Positions 25,093 to 37,611 of a stretch of 64,000 bases of DNA are shown piece by piece; the stretch's first letter is position 1, and every line of letters starts with the position of its first letter. Made by a program: the position numbers and the translations under genes. Origin of the DNA: Hippasteria phrygiana (taxonomy: Eukaryota; Echinodermata; Asteroidea; Valvatida; Goniasteridae); contig JAZGUH010000087.1 of NCBI GenBank assembly GCA_037893225.1, positions 806,001-870,000 on the forward strand, given 5' to 3'. The notes under the pieces are model-generated. The model was not told the DNA's origin and ran no database searches. It worked only from the letters and a program-made list of their open reading frames with translations.

Positions 25093-26251
25093 TTGTGGAG
25101 AAAATTCAAACCTCGCAATGTTAATTTTCTTTCCGGCCAACATCTGTGTACATATTACCGTCTATTTATTGCTCCATGCATGTCAAATTCCCTGGGGTAT
25201 GGACTTGCTTTATTCATTCATAATTGCATGAAATATCAACCAAATGCAGTATTTTTGACATGTATGGATAGCTTAGATCTGGCGCTACATGTTGCAATCA
25301 TCGGCGGCTTCCTAGAGTTAAAACTTGTGGAGAAAATTCAAACCTCGCAATGTTTATTTTCTTTCCGGCCAACATCTGTGTACATGTTACCGTCTATTTA
25401 TTGCTCCATGCCTGTCAAATTCCCTGGGGTATGGACTTGCTTTACTCATTCATAATTGCATGAAATATCAACCAAATTCAGTAATTTTGACATGTATGGA
25501 TAGCTTAGATCTGGCGCTACATGTTGCAATTATCGGCGGCTTCTTAGAGTTAACACTTGTGGAGAAAATTCAAACCTCGCAATGTTTATTTTCTTTCCGG
25601 CCAACATCTGTGTACATGTTACCGTCTATTTATTGCTCCATGCCTGTCAAATTCCCTGGGGTATGGACTTGCTTTACTCATTCATAATTGCATGAAATAT
25701 CAACCAAATGCAGTAATTTTGACATGTATGTATAGCTTAGATCTGGCGCTACATGTTGCAATCATTGGCGGCTTCCCAGAGTTAAAACTTGTGGAGAAAA
25801 TTCAAACCTCGCAATGTTTATTTTCTTTCCGGCCAACATCTGTGTACATGTTACCGTCTATTTATTGCTCCATGCATGTCAAATTCCCTGGGGTATGGAC
25901 TTGCTTTACTCATTCATAATTGCATGAAATATCAACCAAATTCAGTAATTTTGACATGTATGGATAGCTTAGATCTGGCGCTACATGTTGCAATTATCGG
26001 CGGCTTCTTAGAGTTAAAACTTGTGGAGAAAATTCAAACCTCGCAATGTTTATTTTCTTTCCGGCCAACATCTGTGTGCATATTACCTTCTATTTATTGC
26101 TCCATGCCTGTCAAATTCCCCAGGGTATGACTTGCTTTACTCATTCATAATTGCATGAAATATCAACCAAATTCAGTAATTTTGACATGTATGGATAGCT
26201 TAGATCTGGCGCTACATGTTGCAATCATCGGCGGCTTCCCAGAGTTAAAAC
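25093..26251 (+). repeat. HOR 5-mer, 1,159 bp
   Basis: N 25093, Pd 25325, Q 25557 (C210T at 25766), R 25789, S 26021. First of the N-Pd headed short units of the right domain. Confidence 0.9.
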
Positions 26252-27874
26252 TTGTGGAGAAAATTCAAACCTCGCAATGTTAATTTTCTTTCCGGCCAAC
26301 ATCTGTGTACATATTACCGTCTATTTATTGCTCCATGCATGTCAAATTCCCTGGGGTATGGACTTGCTTTATTCATTCATAATTGCATGAAATATCTACC
26401 AAATGCAGTAATTTTGACATGTATGGATAGCTTAGATCTGGCGCTACATGTTGCAATCATCGGCGGCTTCCTAGAGTTAAAACTTGTGGAGAAAATTCAA
26501 ACCTCGCAATGTTTATTTTCTTTCCGGCCAACATCTGTGTACATGTTACCGTCTATTTATTGCTCCATGCCTGTCAAATTCCCTGGGGTATGGACTTGCT
26601 TTACTCATTCATAATTGCATGAAATATCAACCAAATTCAGTAATTTTGACATGTATGGCTAGCTTAGATCTGGCGCTACATGTTGCAATTATCGGCGGCT
26701 TCTTAGAGTTAACACTTGTGGAGAAAATTCAAACCTCGCAATGTTTATTTTCTTTCCGGCCAACATCTGTGTACATGTTACCGTCTATTTATTGCTCCAT
26801 GCCTGTCAAATTCCCTGGGGTATGGACTTGCTTTACTCATTCATAATTGCATGAAATATCAACCAAATGCAGTAATTTTGACATGTATGTATAGCTTAGA
26901 TCTGGCGCTACATGTTGCAATCATCGGCGGCTTCCCAGAGTTAAAACTTGTGGAGAAAATTCAAACCTCGCAATGTTTATTTTCTTTCCGGCCAACATCT
27001 GTGTGCATATTACCGTCTATTTATTGCTCCATGCATGTCAAATTCCCTGGGGTATGGACTTGCTTTACTCATTCATAATTGCATGAAATATCAACCAAAT
27101 TCAGTAATTTTGACATGTATGGATAGCTTAGATCTGGCGCTACATGTTGCAATTATCGGCGGCTTCTTAGAGTTAACACTTGTGGAGAAAATTCAAACCT
27201 CGCAATGTTTATTTTCTTTCCGGCCAACATCTGTGTACATGTTACCGTCTATTTATTGCTCCATGCGTGTCAAATTCCCTGGGGTATGGACTTGCTTTAC
27301 TCATTCATAATTGCATGAAATATCAACCAAATGCAGTAATTTTGACATGTATGTATAGCTTAGATCTGGCGCTACATGTTGCAATCATCGGCGGCTTCCC
27401 AGAGTTAAAACTTGTGGAGAAAATTCAAACCTCGCAATGTTTATTTTCTTTCCGGCCAACATCTGTGTACATGTTACCGTCTATTTATTGCTCCATGCAT
27501 GTCAAATTCCCTGGGGTATGGACTTGCTTTACTCATTCATAATTGCATGAAATATCAACAAAATTCAGTAATTTTGACATGTATGGATAGCTTAGATCTG
27601 GCGCTACATGTTGCAATTATCGGCGGCTTCTTAGAGTTAAAACTTGTGGAGAAAATTCAAACCTCGCAATGTTTATTTTCTTTCCGGCCAACATCTGTGT
27701 GCATATTACCTTCTATTTATTGCTCCATGCCTGTCAAATTCCCCAGGGTATGACTTGCTTTACTCATTCATAATTGCATGAAATATCAACCAAATTCAGT
27801 AATTTTGACATGTATGGATAGCTTAGATCTGGCGCTACATGTTGCAATCATCGGCGGCTTCCCAGAGTTAAAAC
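26252..27874 (+). repeat. HOR 7-mer, 1,623 bp
   Basis: Nc 26252, P 26484, Q 26716, Xb 26948, Q 27180 (GCGTG at 27267), R 27412 (C149A at 27560), S 27644. C149A reappears in the junction monomer at 32512. Confidence 0.9.
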
Positions 27875-29033
27875 TTGTGGAGAAAATTCAAACCTCGCAA
27901 TGTTAATTTTCTTTCCGGCCAACATCTGTGTACATATTACCGTCTATTTATTGCTCCATGCATGTCAAATTCCCTGGGGTATGGACTTGCTTTATTCATT
28001 CATAATTGCATGAAATATCAACCAAATGCAGTATTTTTGACATGTATGGATAGCTTAGATCTGGCGCTACATGTTGCAATCATCGGCGGCTTCCTAGAGT
28101 TAAAACTTGTGGAGAAAATTCAAACCTCGCAATGTTTATTTTCTTTCCGGCCAACATCTGTGTACATGTTACCGTCTATTTATTGCTCCATGCCTGTCAA
28201 ATTCCCTGGGGTATGGACTTGCTTTACTCATTCATAATTGCATGAAATATCAACCAAATTCAGTAATTTTGACATGTATGGATAGCTTAGATCTGGCGCT
28301 ACATGTTGCAATTATCGGCGGCTTCTTAGAGTTAACACTTGTGGAGAAAATTCAAACCTCGCAATGTTTATTTTCTTTCCGGCCAACATCTGTGTACATG
28401 TTACCGTCTATTTATTGCTCCATGCCTGTCAAATTCCCTGGGGTATGGACTTGCTTTACTCATTCATAATTGCATGAAATATCAACCAAATGCAGTAATT
28501 TTGACATGTATGTATAGCTTAGATCTGGCGCTACATGTTGCAATCATCGGCGGCTTCCCAGAGTTAAAACTTGTGGAGAAAATTCAAACCTCGCAATGTT
28601 TATTTTCTTTCCGGCCAACATCTGTGTACATGTTACCGTCTATTTATTGCTCCATGCATGTCAAATTCCCTGGGGTATGGACTTGCTTTACTCTTTCATA
28701 ATTGCATGAAATATCAACCAAATTCAGTAATTTTGACATGTATGGATAGCTTAGATCTGGCGCTACATGTTGCAATTATCGGCGGCTTCTTAGAGTTAAA
28801 ACTTGTGGAGAAAATTCAAACCTCGCAATGTTTATTTTCTTTCCGGCCAACATCTGTGTGCATATTACCTTCTATTTATTGCTCCATGCCTGTCAAATTC
28901 CCCAGGGTATGACTTGCTTTACTCATTCATAATTGCATGAAATATCAACCAAATTCAGTAATTTTGACATGTATGGATAGCTTAGATCTGGCGCTACATG
29001 TTGCAATCATCGGCGGCTTACCAGAGTTAAAAC
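27875..29033 (+). repeat. HOR 5-mer, 1,159 bp
   Basis: N 27875, Pd 28107, Q 28339, R 28571 (A124T at 28694), S 28803 (C219A at 29020). Both private changes recur at +5,100 bp and at +27,822 bp. Confidence 0.9.
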
Positions 29034-30888
29034 TTGTGGAGAAAATTCAAACCTCGCAATGTTAATTTTCTTTCCGGCCAACATCTGTGTACATATTACC
29101 GTCTATTTATTGCTCCATGCATGTCAAATTCCCTGGGGTATGGACTTGCTTTATTCATTCATAATTGCATGAAATATCAACCAAATGCAGTAATTTTGAC
29201 ATGTATGGATAGCTTAGATCTGGCGCTACATGTTGCAATCATCGGCGGCTTCCTAGAGTTAAAACTTGTGGAGAAAATTCAAACCTCGCAATGTTTATTT
29301 TCTTTCCGGCCAACATCTGTGTACATGTTACCGTCTATTTATTGCTCCATGCCTGTCAAATTCCCTGGGGTATGGACTTGCTTTACTCATTCATAATTGC
29401 ATGAAATATCAACCAAATTCAGTAATTTTGACATGTATGGCTAGCTTAGATCTGGCGCTACATGTTGCAATTATCGGCGGCTTCTTAGAGTTAACACTTG
29501 TGGAGAAAATTCAAACCTCGCAATGTTTATTTTCTTTCCGGCCAACATCTGTGTACATGTTACCGTCTATTTATTGCTCCATGCCTGTCAAATTCCCTGG
29601 GGTATGGACTTGCTTTACTCATTCATAATTGCATGAAATATCAACCAAATGCAGTAATTTTGACATGTATGTATAGCTTAGATCTGGCGCTACATGTTGC
29701 AATCATCGGCGGCTTCCCAGAGTTAAAACTTGTGGAGAAAATTCAAACCTCGCAATGTTTATTTTCTTTCCGGCCAACATCTGTGTACATGTTACCGTCT
29801 ATTTATTGCTCCATGCCTGTCAAATTCCCTGGGGTATGGACTTGCTTTACTCATTCATAATTGCATGAAATATCAACCAAATTCAGTAATTTTGACATGT
29901 ATGGCTAGCTTAGATCTGGCGCTACATGTTGCAATTATCGGCGGCTTCTTAGAGTTAACACTTGTGGAGAAAATTCAAACCTCGCAATGTTTATTTTCTT
30001 TCCGGCCAACATCTGTGTACATGTTACCGTCTATTTATTGCTCCATGCCTGTCAAATTCCCTGGGGTATGGACTTGCTTTACTCATTCATAATTGCATGA
30101 AATATCAACCAAATTCAGTAATTTTGACATGTATGGATAGCTTAGATCTGGCGCTACATGTTGCAATTATCGGCGGCTTCTTAGAGTTAACACTTGTGGA
30201 GAAAATTCAAACCTCGCAATGTTTATTTTCTTTCCGGCCAACATCTGTGTACATGTTACCGTCTATTTATTGCTCCATGCCTGTCAAATTCCCTGGGGTA
30301 TGGACTTGCTTTACTCATTCATAATTGCATGAAATATCAACCAAATGCAGTAATTTTGACATGTATGTATAGCTTAGATCTGGCGCTACATGTTGCAATC
30401 ATTGGCGGCTTCCCAGAGTTAAAACTTGTGGAGAAAATTCAAACCTCGCAATGTTTATTTTCTTTCCGGCCAACATCTGTGTACATGTTACCGTCTATTT
30501 ATTGCTCCATGCATGTCAAATTCCCTGGGGTATGGACTTGCTTTACTCATTCATAATTGCATGAAATATCAACCAAATTCAGTAATTTTGACATGTATGG
30601 ATAGCTTAGATCTGGCGCTACATGTTGCAATTATCGGCGGCTTCTTAGAGTTAAAACTTGTGGAGAAAATTCAAACCTCGCAATGTTTATTTTCTTTCCG
30701 GCCAACATCTGTGTGCATATTACCTTCTATTTATTGCTCCATGCCTGTCAAATTCCCCAGGGTATGACTTGCTTTACTCATTCATAATTGCATGAAATAT
30801 CAACCAAATTCAGTAATTTTGACATGTATGGATAGCTTAGATCTGGCGCTACATGTTGCAATCATCGGCGGCTTCCCAGAGTTAAAAC
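29034..30888 (+). repeat. HOR 8-mer, 1,855 bp
   Basis: Nb 29034, P 29266, Q 29498, P 29730, Pd 29962, Q 30194 (C210T at 30403), R 30426, S 30658. The internal P-Q-P-Pd-Q order suggests that two shorter units were joined. Confidence 0.9.
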
Positions 30889-32511
30889 TTGTGGAGAAAA
30901 TTCAAACCTCGCAATGTTAATTTTCTTTCCGGCCAACATCTGTGTACATATTACCGTCTATTTATTGCTCCATGCATGTCAAATTCCCTGGGGTATGGAC
31001 TTGCTTTATTCATTCATAATTGCATGAAATATCTACCAAATGCAGTAATTTTGACATGTATGGATAGCTTAGATCTGGCGCTACATGTTGCAATCATCGG
31101 CGGCTTCCTAGAGTTAAAACTTGTGGAGAAAATTCAAACCTCGCAATGTTTATTTTCTTTCCGGCCAACATCTGTGTACATGTTACCGTCTATTTATTGC
31201 TCCATGCCTGTCAAATTCCCTGGGGTATGGACTTGCTTTACTCATTCATAATTGCATGAAATATCAACCAAATTCAGTAATTTTGACATGTATGGCTAGC
31301 TTAGATCTGGCGCTACATGTTGCAATTATCGGCGGCTTCTTAGAGTTAACACTTGTGGAGAAAATTCAAACCTCGCAATGTTTATTTTCTTTCCGGCCAA
31401 CATCTGTGTACATGTTACCGTCTATTTATTGCTCCATGCCTGTCAAATTCCCTGGGGTATGGACTTGCTTTACTCATTCATAATTGCATGAAATATCAAC
31501 CAAATGCAGTAATTTTGACATGTATGTATAGCTTAGATCTGGCGCTACATGTTGCAATCATCGGCGGCTTCCCAGAGTTAAAACTTGTGGAGAAAATTCA
31601 AACCTCGCAATGTTTATTTTCTTTCCGGCCAACATCTGTGTGCATATTACCGTCTATTTATTGCTCCATGCATGTCAAATTCCCTGGGGTATGGACTTGC
31701 TTTACTCATTCATAATTGCATGAAATATCAACCAAATTCAGTAATTTTGACATGTATGGATAGCTTAGATCTGGCGCTACATGTTGCAATTATCGGCGGC
31801 TTCTTAGAGTTAACACTTGTGGAGAAAATTCAAACCTCGCAATGTTTATTTTCTTTCCGGCCAACATCTGTGTACATGTTACCGTCTATTTATTGCTCCA
31901 TGCCTGTCAAATTCCCTGGGGTATGGACTTGCTTTACTCATTCATAATTGCATGAAATATCAACCAAATGCAGTAATTTTGACATGTATGTATAGCTTAG
32001 ATCTGGCGCTACATGTTGCAATCATCGGCGGCTTCCCAGAGTTAAAACTTGTGGAGAAAATTCAAACCTCGCAATGTTTATTTTCTTTCCGGCCAACATC
32101 TGTGTACATGTTACCGTCTATTTATTGCTCCATGCATGTCAAATTCCCTGGGGTATGGACTTGCTTTACTCATTCATAATTGCATGAAATATCAACCAAA
32201 TTCAGTAATTTTGACATGTATGGATAGCTTAGATCTGGCGCTACATGTTGCAATTATCGGCGGCTTCTTAGAGTTAAAACTTGTGGAGAAAATTCAAACC
32301 TCGCAATGTTTATTTTCTTTCCGGCCAACATCTGTGTGCATATTACCTTCTATTTATTGCTCCATGCCTGTCAAATTCCCCAGGGTATGACTTGCTTTAC
32401 TCATTCATAATTGCATGAAATATCAACCAAATTCAGTAATTTTGACATTTATGGATAGCTTAGATCTGGCGCTACATGTTGCAATCATCGGCGGCTTCCC
32501 AGAGTTAAAAC
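30889..32511 (+). repeat. HOR 7-mer, 1,623 bp
   Basis: Nc 30889, P 31121, Q 31353, Xb 31585, Q 31817, R 32049, S 32281. S carries a private G-to-T at 32449 (GACATTTATG). Confidence 0.9.
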
Positions 32512-32743
32512 TTGTGGAGAAAATTCAAACCTCGCAATGTTAATTTTCTTTCCGGCCAACATCTGTGTACATATTACCGTCTATTTATTGCTCCATGCAT
32601 GTCAAATTCCCTGGGGTATGGACTTGCTTTACTCATTCATAATTGCATGAAATATCAACAAAATTCAGTAATTTTGACATGTATGGATAGCTTAGATCTG
32701 GCGCTACATGTTGCAATTATCGGCGGCTTCTTAGAGTTAAAAC
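32512..32743 (+). repeat. Hybrid monomer N/R (duplication breakpoint)
   Basis: Front is N (T31A, G62A). By position 121 it is R-type, and it carries the private C149A (32660) also found in R 27412 at exactly -5,100 bp. The exchange therefore lies between about 32574 and 32632. N and R monomers were paired in register but were of non-corresponding types. Confidence 0.9.
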
Positions 32744-32974
32744 TTGTGGAGAAAATTCAAACCTCGCAATGTTTATTTTCTTTCCGGCCAACATCTGTGT
32801 GCATATTACCTTCTATTTATTGCTCCATGCCTGTCAAATTCCCCAGGGTATGACTTGCTTTACTCATTCATAATTGCATGAAATATCAACCAAATTCAGT
32901 AATTTTGACATGTATGGATAGCTTAGATCTGGCGCTACATGTTGCAATCATCGGCGGCTTCCCAGAGTTAAAAC
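32512..32974 (+). repeat. HOR 2-mer, 463 bp, duplication junction
   Basis: N/R hybrid 32512 and S 32744. It is one of the two shortest HOR units here and is the joint of a 5,100-bp tandem duplication. Confidence 0.9.
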
Positions 32975-34133
32975 TTGTGGAGAAAATTCAAACCTCGCAA
33001 TGTTAATTTTCTTTCCGGCCAACATCTGTGTACATATTACCGTCTATTTATTGCTCCATGCATGTCAAATTCCCTGGGGTATGGACTTGCTTTATTCATT
33101 CATAATTGCATGAAATATCAACCAAATGCAGTATTTTTGACATGTATGGATAGCTTAGATCTGGCGCTACATGTTGCAATCATCGGCGGCTTCCTAGAGT
33201 TAAAACTTGTGGAGAAAATTCAAACCTCGCAATGTTTATTTTCTTTCCGGCCAACATCTGTGTACATGTTACCGTCTATTTATTGCTCCATGCCTGTCAA
33301 ATTCCCTGGGGTATGGACTTGCTTTACTCATTCATAATTGCATGAAATATCAACCAAATTCAGTAATTTTGACATGTATGGATAGCTTAGATCTGGCGCT
33401 ACATGTTGCAATTATCGGCGGCTTCTTAGAGTTAACACTTGTGGAGAAAATTCAAACCTCGCAATGTTTATTTTCTTTCCGGCCAACATCTGTGTACATG
33501 TTACCGTCTATTTATTGCTCCATGCCTGTCAAATTCCCTGGGGTATGGACTTGCTTTACTCATTCATAATTGCATGAAATATCAACCAAATGCAGTAATT
33601 TTGACATGTATGTATAGCTTAGATCTGGCGCTACATGTTGCAATCATCGGCGGCTTCCCAGAGTTAAAACTTGTGGAGAAAATTCAAACCTCGCAATGTT
33701 TATTTTCTTTCCGGCCAACATCTGTGTACATGTTAGCGTCTATTTATTGCTCCATGCATGTCAAATTCCCTGGGGTATGGACTTGCTTTACTCTTTCATA
33801 ATTGCATGAAATATCAACCAAATTCAGTAATTTTGACATGTATGGATAGCTTAGATCTGGCGCTACATGTTGCAATTATCGGCGGCTTCTTAGAGTTAAA
33901 ACTTGTGGAGAAAATTCAAACCTCGCAATGTTTATTTTCTTTCCGGCCAACATCTGTGTGCATATTACCTTCTATTTATTGCTCCATGCCTGTCAAATTC
34001 CCCAGGGTATGACTTGCTTTACTCATTCATAATTGCATGAAATATCAACCAAATTCAGTAATTTTGACATGTATGGATAGCTTAGATCTGGCGCTACATG
34101 TTGCAATCATCGGCGGCTTACCAGAGTTAAAAC
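32975..34133 (+). repeat. HOR 5-mer, 1,159 bp
   Basis: N 32975, Pd 33207, Q 33439, R 33671 (A124T at 33794; private G at 33736), S 33903 (C219A at 34120). Confidence 0.9.
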
Positions 34134-35988
34134 TTGTGGAGAAAATTCAAACCTCGCAATGTTAATTTTCTTTCCGGCCAACATCTGTGTACATATTACC
34201 GTCTATTTATTGCTCCATGCATGTCAAATTCCCTGGGGTATGGACTTGCTTTATTCATTCATAATTGCATGAAATATCAACCAAATGCAGTAATTTTGAC
34301 ATGTATGGATAGCTTAGATCTGGCGCTACATGTTGCAATCATCGGCGGCTTCCTAGAGTTAAAACTTGTGGAGAAAATTCAAACCTCGCAATGTTTATTT
34401 TCTTTCCGGCCAACATCTGTGTACATGTTACCGTCTATTTATTGCTCCATGCCTGTCAAATTCCCTGGGGTATGGACTTGCTTTACTCATTCATAATTGC
34501 ATGAAATACCAACCAAATTCAGTAATTTTGACATGTATGGCTAGCTTAGATCTGGCGCTACATGTTGCAATTATCGGCGGCTTCTTAGAGTTAACACTTG
34601 TGGAGAAAATTCAAACCTCGCAATGTTTATTTTCTTTCCGGCCAACATCTGTGTACATGTTACCGTCTATTTATTGCTCCATGCCTGTCAAATTCCCTGG
34701 GGTATGGACTTGCTTTACTCATTCATAATTGCATGAAATATCAACCAAATGCAGTAATTTTGACATGTATGTATAGCTTAGATCTGGCGCTACATGTTGC
34801 AATCATCGGCGGCTTCCCAGAGTTAAAACTTGTGGAGAAAATTCAAACCTCGCAATGTTTATTTTCTTTCCGGCCAACATCTGTGTACATGTTACCGTCT
34901 ATTTATTGCTCCATGCCTGTCAAATTCCCTGGGGTATGGACTTGCTTTACTCATTCATAATTGCATGAAATATCAACCAAATTCAGTAATTTTGACATGT
35001 ATGGCTAGCTTAGATCTGGCGCTACATGTTGCAATTATCGGCGGCTTCTTAGAGTTAACACTTGTGGAGAAAATTCAAACCTCGCAATGTTTATTTTCTT
35101 TCCGGCCAACATCTGTGTACATGTTACCGTCTATTTATTGCTCCATGCCTGTCAAATTCCCTGGGGTATGGACTTGCTTTACTCATTCATAATTGCATGA
35201 AATATCAACCAAATTCAGTAATTTTGACATGTATGGATAGCTTAGATCTGGCGCTACATGTTGCAATTATCGGCGGCTTCTTAGAGTTAACACTTGTGGA
35301 GAAAATTCAAACCTCGCAATGTTTATTTTCTTTCCGGCCAACATCTGTGTACATGTTACCGTCTATTTATTGCTCCATGCCTGTCAAATTCCCTGGGGTA
35401 TGGACTTGCTTTACTCATTCATAATTGCATGAAATATCAACCAAATGCAGTAATTTTGACATGTATGTATAGCTTAGATCTGGCGCTACATGTTGCAATC
35501 ATTGGCGGCTTCCCAGAGTTAAAACTTGTGGAGAAAATTCAAACCTCGCAATGTTTATTTTCTTTCCGGCCAACATCTGTGTACATGTTACCGTCTATTT
35601 ATTGCTCCATGCATGTCAAATTCCCTGGGGTATGGACTTGCTTTACTCATTCATAATTGCATGAAATATCAACCAAATTCAGTAATTTTGACATGTATGG
35701 ATAGCTTAGATCTGGCGCTACATGTTGCAATTATCGGCGGCTTCTTAGAGTTAAAACTTGTGGAGAAAATTCAAACCTCGCAATGTTTATTTTCTTTCCG
35801 GCCAACATCTGTGTGCATATTACCTTCTATTTATTGCTCCATGCCTGTCAAATTCCCCAGGGTATGACTTGCTTTACTCATTCATAATTGCATGAAATAT
35901 CAACCAAATTCAGTAATTTTGACATGTATGGATAGCTTAGATCTGGCGCTACATGTTGCAATCATCGGCGGCTTCCCAGAGTTAAAAC
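34134..35988 (+). repeat. HOR 8-mer, 1,855 bp
   Basis: Nb 34134, P 34366 (private C at 34509), Q 34598, P 34830, Pd 35062, Q 35294 (C210T at 35503), R 35526, S 35758. Counterpart of the unit at 29034. Confidence 0.9.
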
Positions 35989-37611
35989 TTGTGGAGAAAA
36001 TTCAAACCTCGCAATGTTAATTTTCTTTCCGGCCAACATCTGTGTACATATTACCGTCTATTTATTGCTCCATGCATGTCAAATTCCCTGGGGTATGGAC
36101 TTGCTTTATTCATTCATAATTGCATGAAATATCTACCAAATGCAGTAATTTTGACATGTATGGATAGCTTAGATCTGGCGCTACATGTTGCAATCATCGG
36201 CGGCTTCCTAGAGTTAAAACTTGTGGAGAAAATTCAAACCTCGCAATGTTTATTTTCTTTCCGGCCAACATCTGTGTACATGTTACCGTCTATTTATTGC
36301 TCCATGCCTGTCAAATTCCCTGGGGTATGGACTTGCTTTACTCATTCATAATTGCATGAAATATCAACCAAATTCAGTAATTTTGACATGTATGGCTAGC
36401 TTAGATCTGGCGCTACATGTTGCAATTATCGGCGGCTTCTTAGAGTTAACACTTGTGGAGAAAATTCAAACCTCGCAATGTTTATTTTCTTTCCGGCCAA
36501 CATCTGTGTACATGTTACCGTCTATTTATTGCTCCATGCCTGTCAAATTCCCTGGGGTATGGACTTGCTTTACTCATTCATAATTGCATGAAATATCAAC
36601 CAAATGCAGTAATTTTGACATGTATGTATAGCTTAGATCTGGCGCTACATGTTGCAATCATCGGCGGCTTCCCAGAGTTAAAACTTGTGGAGAAAATTCA
36701 AACCTCGCAATGTTTATTTTCTTTCCGGCCAACATCTGTGTGCATATTACCGTCTATTTATTGCTCCATGCATGTCAAATTCCCTGGGGTATGGACTTGC
36801 TTTACTCATTCATAATTGCATGAAATATCAACCAAATTCAGTAATTTTGACATGTATGGATAGCTTAGATCTGGCGCTACATGTTGCAATTATCGGCGGC
36901 TTCTTAGAGTTAACACTTGTGGAGAAAATTCAAACCTCGCAATGTTTATTTTCTTTCCGGCCAACATCTGTGTACATGTTACCGTCTATTTATTGCTCCA
37001 TGCCTGTCAAATTCCCTGGGGTATGGACTTGCTTTACTCATTCATAATTGCATGAAATATCAACCAAATGCAGTAATTTTGACATGTATGTATAGCTTAG
37101 ATCTGGCGCTACATGTTGCAATCATCGGCGGCTTCCCAGAGTTAAAACTTGTGGAGAAAATTCAAACCTCGCAATGTTTATTTTCTTTCCGGCCAACATC
37201 TGTGTACATGTTACCGTCTATTTATTGCTCCATGCATGTCAAATTCCCTGGGGTATGGACTTGCTTTACTCATTCATAATTGCATGAAATATCAACCAAA
37301 TTCAGTAATTTTGACATGTATGGATAGCTTAGATCTGGCGCTACATGTTGCAATTATCGGCGGCTTCTTAGAGTTAAAACTTGTGGAGAAAATTCAAACC
37401 TCGCAATGTTTATTTTCTTTCCGGCCAACATCTGTGTGCATATTACCTTCTATTTATTGCTCCATGCCTGTCAAATTCCCCAGGGTATGACTTGCTTTAC
37501 TCATTCATAATTGCATGAAATATCAACCAAATTCAGTAATTTTGACATGTATGGATAGCTTAGATCTGGCGCTACATGTTGCAATCATCGGCGGCTTCCC
37601 AGAGTTAAAAC
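35989..37611 (+). repeat. HOR 7-mer, 1,623 bp
   Basis: Nc 35989, P 36221, Q 36453, Xb 36685, Q 36917, R 37149, S 37381. Counterpart of the unit at 30889 without its change at 32449. Confidence 0.9.

Larger units (their letters stand above)
27535..32634 (+). repeat. 5,100-bp tandem duplication, copy C
   Basis: Runs from mid R 27412 to mid hybrid 32512; boundaries are uncertain by about 60 bp. Shared private variants with copy D: 27560/32660, 28694/33794, 29020/34120, 30403/35503. The change at 32449 is unique to this copy. Confidence 0.88.
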
